DNA of 16,902 nt from an archaeon UBA583. GTDB taxonomy: Archaea > Nanobdellota > Nanobdellia > Woesearchaeales > UBA583. Shown here piece by piece: positions 1-8,800 of this stretch (position 1 is the stretch's first letter; every line of letters begins with the position of its first letter). The DNA lies in the NCBI GenBank assembly GCA_002506365.1, contig DAXK01000002.1, positions 1 to 16,902 of the forward strand. The letters run 5' to 3'. The notes under the pieces were generated by a model. It was not told where the DNA came from. It made no database searches and saw only the letters and a program-made list of their open reading frames with translations. A program made the translations under genes and the position numbers.

Positions 1-3000
1 AAATGTAATTAATTCTGATGCAATTATATCACCATCAAGATCATTACAAAAATATTGTATTGTATGTTGACCTGGACTAAATCCAGTGAAAGTTTTTTCA
101 AAATATGTCCCAGCAATATTTGGCATTGTAAGATTTACTTGATTATCTAAACTATATTCACAAATTCCACCCCATGAAAAATATGTTTCATCAAGAGTAA
201 AATTTCCTAAAACATTTGTACTATATAATTCACTTTGTAATGGATTTACACCATGATAATTTAATGAAAAAATTTGGAAAGGATACGTATCATTTACTGG
301 AGAACCATCATCACCATTTTGTAAAACATTTCCAGACAAATCCGTTAAGGCCGAATAGAAAGAATAATTTCCAAAAGGAATAAATGGAACTATAAACGTT
401 CCCAAAGTGCTTAAATCTAAGTTATTATTTGCACCAATATTTACAGTTGAATTATAAATTGTAGATACAACTTGACCTGCAGAGTTTTTAATTTGTTGGA
501 GTAATTTATTATTAATTGGAATTTGACCATGATTTTCAATTACTGATGGAATTACATATTCCCTTTTTACATTTGACCAAGTGATACTATCACTTTTATC
601 CATATTAATTGCCCTAATTCTAATGTTTCTATTAGTATTTGTTTCCCAGGCTGTTAAAAATTCATCATTTTTTTTAATTAAAAAACTACATGTTTGTGGA
701 AATATCATTCCAGAATTTAAAGAACAAAAATGGGAGTTTTTATAGGAAGTTCCATTGAAAATTTGAATTTCTAAATCTGGATTATTGTTTGAATTTGTAA
801 TTGAACCAGTATTATCATAGGATGTAATATTAATATCAAACTTTAAAGCAGTTATTCTATTTCCACCAGTTCCAAAATTTGTATCATAATAATGCCAATT
901 ATTGTTCCACTCAACTCTTGGAGTAAAAGTTATATTAATATCATCAACACGCCAACCTTCATAATTAGTTGCCCCGTTTGAAGTTAACCTAAACCTAAAT
1001 CTAGTATTTGAAAGACCATTTAAATCTGAAGCTGAATATAAAGATGTTCCGGCAGATAATGAACTCCCTCCCAAAGAGTCTTGATATACTTTTAGGTCCC
1101 AATCTGAACCATCAAATGCTTCAAGAAATGTTCTATCAGTAGTTCCAGTCACACCGTTTTGAGTATTCATTACACGAAAATAATTAATTTTTACTAAAGA
1201 TCTACCACTGAAATCATGGATTGGACTTTGAATAAATTGATTTGTGTTTAAATTATAATTACCATTTAAAGTTGTTGATATACAAGGTCTATTTGGACAA
1301 TCATTATCGTTACCCCAAGTCCAATCAATTGGGCCAGCATTTAATGTTCCCGTTGACCAACCTTGTAAATCACTTGTAAAATCGTAAAAAATACTTCCAG
1401 TATCTCCAAACTCATTAATTATTGAATTATTATAATCTGAAATATAATTTGTACTAGTCATTGCAACAGATTGTCCAACTTTATATAAAGATTTTGTTGT
1501 TTGGGCCCCTAAAAAAGTTCTAACTCCAATCGCGTTAAAATTTAAAGTAGGGCTAAGAGTAGGATTATCCGAGAGATCTTTTGCTCCGAAATAGTATGGG
1601 TAAACTCCATCTTCACTAGTCCCAGTATATTCAAAATCATAAGTTGAATTTAATATTGAATTTTGAGTATATAAATTATTAATTTCCCAATCAGTTAAAG
1701 AACGATTATATATCCAGATATTATCTAAATTCCCATAAAGTTCAGAACTAGTCCTAATGGCCCCAAGATAAAAATTTGAACCTAAATTTGGAACAAACCC
1801 AGTTTCAAGATAACTTGAAGCTCTATTACCATTAACATAAATTGAACTATGAGATCCATTATATCTAATAGCTAAATGAGTCCAAGTGTCATACATCATA
1901 GCAGGACCCCCATTAATTCTCCATCTTGAACCATTACCTATCCAAAATTGCCAACGATTAGCTGAACTTGAGTATAAAACAAATCCTGTGAAAGGAGTAA
2001 AACCTCTAGAAGATATTAATGTTCGATATTTTCCACCCCCACCAGTTACTTTTGCCCAAAGAGAAATTGTGAAAATTTCAGGATTTAATTTAGAATTAAA
2101 AGGAATTTCAATATGGTCATCGTCACCATCAAATTTTCCATAAGCATTTTGAATACCATCTACCGAATCAATTGTTGAATCATATTCAAAACTACCATTT
2201 AAATTATTTGAACTTAAATCTTTTATATGAGAACTTGTTTTTTTATCAAAATTCCAATGAGCAACTAAGTTATCAAAGGCAGAAATTTTTTTTATAGTAG
2301 ACACTTTACCAGGATTTGTAAAATTTACAAAAATTTCTTTTAAACTTATATCATCAGTAAAATCAGATTTAACTTTAAATGGTGCACCAACTGCGAAAGT
2401 TGTTGCAGATAAATTTTGAATATTTGAAATAATTGGAGGATTAATATCAGCACCAGCAGGTTTTACAGTTAATAATTTTGTTTCATTATAATTTGTTTTT
2501 GATGCAATATAATACTTTGCTAATTCATCATAAATTACACAATTAATATTATAATCTCCTTCAATTGGAGTTGTAAAACTCATACTTGACCACCCAGATA
2601 AATTAGTAGTATTTGTTCCTAAACTAACACCATTTTTGAAAAATTCAACAATTTTATTTTGATATGGAACATTAACATTTTCATCAGTTACTTGACAAGA
2701 CATTGTTGAAGAATTTGTTTCAAAAATAATATATGGAGATAAGATTGTTTGATTAATTTTTGTAATTCCATACATATTAAATTCCCTATTTCCCAAAGTG
2801 TGAGTTGTTAAGATATTAAAATAAAAATCCCTTGCTCTAACTTGGTTTGTTCTAACTGGACCTAAATTTGGATATTGTGAAATATTTGAAGTTTGGTGAA
2901 TATAAATTGTTTGATTATTGTTATATGAATTAACATTAAACCATATATTTGTTCCATCACCATTGTGTCTAACTTGACCGGATTGTAAAGGTCTATCCCA

Positions 3001-5709
3001 ATTAGCAATAATTGATATATTTTGACCACGAATTATATTTAAAATATTACCTAAATTAGTCCCATTATCTAAAGTCCAAGAATTCCAATTTGGTCCAACT
3101 TTGTCTAATACGTCAAATGATATATCGTCTTGATCCCTATATCCACCTGAACCTTGACAAACTCTATTGGCAGTCCCTTGATATGATTGTTTTCCTCTTA
3201 AATAATGTTTCCCAACATAATTTGATAGTGTGAAAGTATTACAGTAAGTATGGTCACCATCATCAGAATGAAGATTATAAGATGTATAAACATTTGAAAC
3301 TCCTGTGGAAGGCCCATAATTTCCAAATTCTCCTGAACTCCCCCATTTAGTCCCAGAATTTGCAGAATGATCCATATACCAAATATCAACCCTTTCAGCC
3401 CTATCAACTCTAACTGAGATACAAGCTTCAACAAGATTCCCAGTTCCAAAATATTTTGAACCATCAACATTTTTAATAGTTACTTCATTAACCCATTCAT
3501 ATTGAGTATTTGTATCTCTACAGCTATCGAGTGTTCCATCATCTGGCGCAGATTCAGATGGTCCACCCGAACAAGGAGTTCCACATTCACACGGACTTGT
3601 AGCATCACAAAATTTTGCCACAGGATCAATTGCAAATAACCATGGGCGATTTTCGTAAAAAGTTTTATTTTTATAATTTACAAAAGATTTTCCTAACTCA
3701 TATAGATAAGGTGAAATTAATGGAACTTGAGCAGAATAAAATAATTCTTTTTTACCAATTAAATTATTCCAAGTTAAATATATTAATTCATTTTTTGTTG
3801 TGATTTCATCAGCGTTTGTTGAAATATTTGTAAAGTGATTTGAAAAAATTTCTGTGAATGAATATTTTTGATTTTGGTTTTGTGGTGTAATTTGAAATGT
3901 ATTGTTAAATGGTCCTTGCCAAGGATCAATTGTTGCTGGAACATTTCTTAAAATTTGAAAGGGAATTTTATTTTGTTCTACAACATTAAAGTAAGTTTCA
4001 ATATCTACAATTATATCATATTGTTCAACTTGAGCGTATAAATTATAATTTCCTAATTTGTTTGCGTAAATTGATGTAGAGTATACTCCACTTTTATTAG
4101 TTGGTTGAATTTGTTTATCTGTTGTAGTTAGTAATACTGATTGATTATTTGGTTTTGTGATTTCTAATTTAATGTCTGCGTTTTCAACTAGGAATCCATT
4201 AGCATCTAAAACTACAATTAAAAAGTCAACTAGTTCCCCTTTTTTGTAGAGAGGTTTTTTTGTGTTTACAGTTATTAATCCATAAGCAAAATATTCTTCT
4301 TTTATTTTGTCAGTTCCATCAGCAAATAAAATTTTTTCTTTTTTTTTGTAAATTCCTGGAACTAGTTTATTTGTTTGAGTTTGTTGTAATCTTTCTAAAG
4401 TTAAGTTTGTTTTTTCAAAACCATGGTCAGTTTGTTCTTCGATTTTTTCTTCTTTTCCAATAATTTGTTTTGTTACAAGTTCATTTGGTGTCGATTGTAT
4501 TCCAAATGATTTTAAGTTAATGTTTGAGTTTGTGGAGTCATTCATAATTAGTTTTTCTTTGTTTGAGATTTCTCTTAGAGTTAAGTTATCAATTTCATCG
4601 AGAGTATTTACATTTTGAATAATTGGTTTAATTTGAATTTGAGTTTGTCTCCCATCATCCGTATCATCAGTTATAATTGCAGAGTATTTTGTATTTTTTA
4701 AAATCTCTTGAGTATTTTCTAATTCAATTTCATTTCCCCCTAGATCAATTACTGTAAGTGTATTTGATGTGGATTGTTGAATTGTTTGATTAATTAAAGT
4801 TGAAAGGTTTTCATTAAGTTTTGTGTAATTTCTGTTTAGTTTTGTATTTTCTAAATTAATTATGGTTTCACTAATTCCTAATTCTTTTACTGATTGCGTA
4901 ATTGTTGAATTTTCATTAATAGGATTAGTTTTAATTTGTGAAGTTTGGTTTTGAATTGGTTTTGTGAGATTTATTTTTGTTTGATTTTGTGAATCATTTT
5001 GTTTAGGAATTTTTGGAGTTAGTGCATCAATTTGAGATTGGGAAATGTTTTTTGGTAAGACTATAAATTTAATTTGACTTGAGTCAGTTTGGGAGTAAAT
5101 GTTTGCAGTGTATTCTCCAAATAGAATATTTTGATTAATTGAAAATGTTTTATCACATTTCCCTCCACAGTTAAATTTGAATGTATTTTTTAGTTCAGTT
5201 TTTTTTGTTGGAAAAATATCTATAATAATTTGTGTATCTTCAAATTGAGATTTTTCAATTTTTAAAGGTATTTCTAAGTTTCCAGATTCCCAAATAATTT
5301 GGTTTGGGATTGAAGTTTCAAATTTTAATTTTTTTTCTTCAAAGTTAAAAGTTAGTTTTTTTTCATATCCTCTTCCTTGATGAAATGTTCTTACAAAAAC
5401 ATTGTATTTGTCAAAGAAAATTTTTTTTATTTCAATTTTTTCTAAACATTTAGTTTTACAAGAAATTGTTTGAGAGTCTATAACTAAATTTGCTCTTTTG
5501 TATAAGATTTCAATTTCATAATCTAAAGGTTCTGAAACTAAAGTTTCAAGTTCAAGATAAATATTATATTCGCCATTAGCATCAACTGAAGTTATTTGAG
5601 CATTAAATATATCCTCTGAATCAAAGTATTTAATTGCAGAAATAGAAATAACTAGTATAATCATAATAACAAATACATCTGACCAATCTTCAAATATTTT
5701 AAACTTCAA
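1..5709 (-). CDS. Giant secreted/anchored multidomain surface protein, copy 1 (C-terminus beyond window edge; TTG start)
   Basis: Likely a cell-surface adhesin or envelope protein. I read every codon of this frame from the edge to 5709 and found no stop; the first in-frame stop upstream lies at 5743-5745. About 1903 codons are present; by comparison with the adjacent copy about 114 more codons should follow outside the window. The domain order matches copy 2: N-terminal hydrophobic segment (VFVIMIILVISISAIKYF), two CxxxC beta domains, N/Q/T-rich stalk, macroglobulin-like domain, Cys-rich module, LamG-like domain (about 1700-2280), second jelly-roll-like domain, Ig-like domains. The codon aligned with the ATG of copy 2 is AAA (5713-5715), so I place the start at TTG two codons later. 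The next in-frame ATG (5664) would cut into the membrane segment. Net length differs from copy 2 by exactly 17 codons, consistent with no frameshift. It may be expressed weakly, or be a silent donor copy. Confidence 0.85.
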   Translation of the reverse strand, partial: MKFKIFEDWSDVFVIMIILVISISAIKYFDSEDIFNAQITSVDANGEYNIYLELETLVSEPLDYEIEILYKRANLVIDSQTISCKTKCLEKIEIKKIFFDKYNVFVRTFHQGRGYEKKLTFNFEEKKLKFETSIPNQIIWESGNLEIPLKIEKSQFEDTQIIIDIFPTKKTELKNTFKFNCGGKCDKTFSINQNILFGEYTANIYSQTDSSQIKFIVLPKNISQSQIDALTPKIPKQNDSQNQTKINLTKPIQNQTSQIKTNPINENSTITQSVKELGISETIINLENTKLNRNYTKLNENLSTLINQTIQQSTSNTLTVIDLGGNEIELENTQEILKNTKYSAIITDDTDDGRQTQIQIKPIIQNVNTLDEIDNLTLREISNKEKLIMNDSTNSNINLKSFGIQSTPNELVTKQIIGKEEKIEEQTDHGFEKTNLTLERLQQTQTNKLVPGIYKKKEKILFADGTDKIKEEYFAYGLITVNTKKPLYKKGELVDFLIVVLDANGFLVENADIKLEITKPNNQSVLLTTTDKQIQPTNKSGVYSTSIYANKLGNYNLYAQVEQYDIIVDIETYFNVVEQNKIPFQILRNVPATIDPWQGPFNNTFQITPQNQNQKYSFTEIFSNHFTNISTNADEITTKNELIYLTWNNLIGKKELFYSAQVPLISPYLYELGKSFVNYKNKTFYENRPWLFAIDPVAKFCDATSPCECGTPCSGGPSESAPDDGTLDSCRDTNTQYEWVNEVTIKNVDGSKYFGTGNLVEACISVRVDRAERVDIWYMDHSANSGTKWGSSGEFGNYGPSTGVSNVYTSYNLHSDDGDHTYCNTFTLSNYVGKHYLRGKQSYQGTANRVCQGSGGYRDQDDISFDVLDKVGPNWNSWTLDNGTNLGNILNIIRGQNISIIANWDRPLQSGQVRHNGDGTNIWFNVNSYNNNQTIYIHQTSNISQYPNLGPVRTNQVRARDFYFNILTTHTLGNREFNMYGITKINQTILSPYIIFETNSSTMSCQVTDENVNVPYQNKIVEFFKNGVSLGTNTTNLSGWSSMSFTTPIEGDYNINCVIYDELAKYYIASKTNYNETKLLTVKPAGADINPPIISNIQNLSATTFAVGAPFKVKSDFTDDISLKEIFVNFTNPGKVSTIKKISAFDNLVAHWNFDKKTSSHIKDLSSNNLNGSFEYDSTIDSVDGIQNAYGKFDGDDDHIEIPFNSKLNPEIFTISLWAKVTGGGGKYRTLISSRGFTPFTGFVLYSSSANRWQFWIGNGSRWRINGGPAMMYDTWTHLAIRYNGSHSSIYVNGNRASSYLETGFVPNLGSNFYLGAIRTSSELYGNLDNIWIYNRSLTDWEINNLYTQNSILNSTYDFEYTGTSEDGVYPYYFGAKDLSDNPTLSPTLNFNAIGVRTFLGAQTTKSLYKVGQSVAMTSTNYISDYNNSIINEFGDTGSIFYDFTSDLQGWSTGTLNAGPIDWTWGNDNDCPNRPCISTTLNGNYNLNTNQFIQSPIHDFSGRSLVKINYFRVMNTQNGVTGTTDRTFLEAFDGSDWDLKVYQDSLGGSSLSAGTSLYSASDLNGLSNTRFRFRLTSNGATNYEGWRVDDINITFTPRVEWNNNWHYYDTNFGTGGNRITALKFDINITSYDNTGSITNSNNNPDLEIQIFNGTSYKNSHFCSLNSGMIFPQTCSFLIKKNDEFLTAWETNTNRNIRIRAINMDKSDSITWSNVKREYVIPSVIENHGQIPINNKLLQQIKNSAGQVVSTIYNSTVNIGANNNLDLSTLGTFIVPFIPFGNYSFYSALTDLSGNVLQNGDDGSPVNDTYPFQIFSLNYHGVNPLQSELYSTNVLGNFTLDETYFSWGGICEYSLDNQVNLTMPNIAGTYFEKTFTGFSPGQHTIQYFCNDLDGDIIASELITF
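5011..5553 (-). repeat. Near-identical N-terminal block shared with 11265-11807 (copy 1 side)
   Basis: This 543-base segment aligns without gaps to 11265-11807 at a constant offset of 6254, with 17 mismatches by hand count (about 97% identity). It encodes the two CxxxC domains. Similarity falls off sharply at both ends: beyond 5553 toward the membrane segment, and below 5011 into the stalk. Confidence 0.9.
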
Positions 5710-5741
5710 TTTTTTAGTAAATTTATATAAAAAATGAGCGT

Positions 5742-5756
5742 TTTAGGTATTAAAAG
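5742..5756 (-). promoter_or_regulatory. Degenerate promoter region of surface-protein copy 1
   Basis: On the minus strand TTTTAATACCTAAA aligns with TTTTATAAACCTAAA upstream of copy 2, and the shared CCTAAA is 32 bases from the (former) ATG position in both. The TATA-like box is weaker here. An alternative better box, TATATAAA at 5722-5729, sits only about 17 bases from the TTG and would place transcription start just inside the proposed reading frame. Confidence 0.4.
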
Positions 5757-5814
5757 TAATGGTTGAATTTATTTATTTTTATGATAAAAAAGTTTCAGTT
5801 TTCAAGAATTAAAG

Positions 5815-5852
5815 AAAAATAAAAAATGTTTTAAATTAATTAAAACAAAAAA
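5815..5852 (-). terminator. T-rich terminator region after copy 2
   Basis: Reading the minus strand, the stop codon (5862-5864) is followed by T6 (5847-5852), T6 (5821-5826) and T5 (5815-5819), with no strong hairpin. This resembles archaeal U-tract termination. The rest of the short gap between the two surface genes (5710-5861) holds only the copy 1 promoter region. Confidence 0.45.
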
Positions 5853-5861
5853 TAAAATTAT

Positions 5862-8800
5862 TTATTGAAATCCTACAATAAAAGTTTTATCAATTGTTGT
5901 AGTTGAGTTTGTTGAAATTATATAACTAATATTTTTTATTTCGTGAGAAGTTAAACTAATATTCCACCAATTCATCATTCCTGGGAAATTGTTTCCAAAA
6001 GATTTATTGGAAGTTGGTAGTAATGAAAAGTTGGAAGTTGTAAAACTTGGTTCAACATAATCAAATAAAGTTTTATTTAAAGTTTTACCTTCTAAGTTTT
6101 CAAATGATAATTGAACTAAAAAGTTTCTAATTAAATTAGTATTATTAATATATGATACTCTTTTTTTAACTCTAGCATCTTGACTTAATTGAACCCCAAC
6201 ATCAAATGTAATTAATTCTGATGCGATTGTATCACCATCAGTATCATTACAAAAATATTGTATTGTATGTTGACCAGGTCCTAAAGCTAGAAATGTTTTT
6301 TCAAAATATGTTCCAGCAATATTTGGCATTGTAGTGTTTGCTTGATTATCTAAACTATATTCACAAGTTCCACCCCATGAAAAATATGTTTCATCAAGTG
6401 TAAAGTTTCCTAAAACATTTGTACTATATAATTCACTTTGTAATGGATTTACATCTTGATATGTTAATGAAAAGATTTGGAAAGGATAAGTATCATTTAC
6501 TGGAGAACCATCATCACCATTTTCTAAAACGTTCCCATCTAAGTCAGTTAGGGCAGAGTAAAAAGTATAATTTCCAAAAGGAATAAATGGAACTGTGAAA
6601 GTCCCCAATGAGCTTAAATCTAAATTTGCTCCAGGTGCAATATTTGTAATATTATTATGGATTGTTGCAACAACTTGACCTGCTGAATTTTTAATTTGTT
6701 GTAGTAATAAGTTACTAATTGGAATTGCTCCATGATTTTCAATTACGGATGGAGTTACATATTCTCTTTTTACATTTGACCAAGTAATTGAATCATCTTT
6801 GTCCATATTAATTGCTCTAATTCTAATGTTTCTATTTGTGTTTGTTTCCCAAGCTGTTAAGTATTTTGGATTTTTCTTGATTAAAAATGAGCAAGTATGT
6901 GGATAGGTTAGACCAGATGTTAGTGAACAAGTGTGTGAGTATTCATAGTCTGTTCCATTGAATACTTGGATTTCTAAATCTGGATTATTGTTTGTGTTTG
7001 TGATTGATCCTGTGTTGTCATATGATGTGATATTTACTTCAAATTTTAAAGCAGTTGTTCTATTACCACTAGTTCCAAAAGTTGTGTCGTAATTGTGCCA
7101 GTCATTGTCCCACTCTTCACGAGGGTTAAAAGAGATATTAATGTCATCTACTTTCCAACCTTCATTAGAGTTAGCATTAGCATTTGAGGTTAGCCTAAAT
7201 CTAAATTTAGTATTTGATAATCCATTTAAATCTGAAGCTGAGTATAGTGATGTTCCAGCTCCCAAAGAACTTCCACCTAAAGAATCTTGATAAACTTTTA
7301 AATCCCAGTCAGTCCCATCATAAGCCTCCAAAAAGGTTCTATCAGTATCGCCAGACACTCCATTTTCAACATTCATCATACGATAATAACTAATTTTTAC
7401 AAGTGATCTACCACTAAAATCATGAACTGGACTTTCAATAAATTGGTTAGTATTTATATTATATGCAGCATTTAAGTTTGTTGCAATACAAGGTTGATTT
7501 GGACAATCAGCATCATTTCCTCGAACCCAATCAATTGTTCCAGCATTTAATGTTCCAGTTGACCAACCTTGTAAATCACTTGTGAAATCATAGAATATAT
7601 TACCAGTATCACCAATATCTGTAATTATAGAGTTATTAAAATCATTAGTATATACAGCACTTGTCATTGCTACAGATTGTCCAACTTTATAGAGAGATTT
7701 TGTTGTTTGAGCACCTAAAAATGTTCTAACTCCAATAGCATTAAAGTTTAATGTTGAACTTAAAGTTGGATTATCTGAAATATCACAAGCTCCAAAATAA
7801 TAAGGATAAACACCATCTTCACTTGTCCCACCATATTCAAACTCGTAACTTGTATTTAATATTGAATTGTGAGTGTATAAATTTTGGATTTCCCAACTAG
7901 TTAGTGTCCTATTAAATAACCAAATATCATCTATATTACCTCCAAATTCATTAAATGGTTGACCTGAACCAATTCTAAATTCATTTAAAATATTTTTGGA
8001 TAAGGTTGCTAATAAAGGAACTCCTACTTGAACACCATTTTCATATAATATCATACTAGTACCGTTATATGTTCCTGCGAGATGAGTCCAAGTATTTAGA
8101 CTAATTGCTGAACCTGAAATAGTTTTCCATACTGACCCATCACCAATTTCAAATTCCCAATTATTACTAGATCCTGCTGAAATTATATAACCTTCTTGGA
8201 GCATACCTCTTGAAGATATAATCACTCTTGTTGTTCCAACTCCACCAGTTACTTTTACCCACAATCCAAATGAAAAAGAATCTGGATTTAATTTTGAATT
8301 ATATGGTATATTTAAATAATCATCTGAACCATCAAAAACACCATAAGAATTTCTTATTCCATTGACAGTTCCAATAGTTGCACCATTTTCAAAACTACCG
8401 TGAAAATTATTCAGATTTACATCGTGAATGTGAGAACTATTTTTTTTATCAAAGTTCCAGTGTGAGATAAGATTATCAAAAGCTGAATGTTTTTCAATTA
8501 TTGAAGTTCCACTAGGGTTTGTAAAATTTACAAATAATTCTTTTAAACTAATATCATCAGTGAAATTTGCTTTTACTTTAAATGGTGCTCCAACACCAAA
8601 TGTTGTAGTAGTTAAATTTTTAATGTTTGAAATAATTGGAGGGTTAATGTCTGCACCAGCTGGTTTTACAGTTAGTAATTTTGTTTCATTATAATTTGTT
8701 TTTGATGCTAGATAATATTTTGCGAGTTCATCATAAATTACACAATTTATATCGTAATCACCTTCCAAAGGAGTTGTAAAACTCATACTAGTCCAACCAT

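Noticed and set aside
3198..3470. Small minus-strand hydrophobic 90-codon frame
   Set aside because: Out-of-frame shadow of surface-protein copy 1, which has continuous homology to copy 2 here.
4260..4463. Plus-strand membrane-like small protein
   Set aside because: Antisense shadow of the surface protein; its F/L richness comes from the complement of Lys/Glu codons.
1..5709. Copy 1 as a frameshifted pseudogene
   Set aside because: All codons were read in frame; no stop occurs from 5709 to the edge, and the length difference from copy 2 is an exact multiple of three. Only the start codon and promoter look degraded.
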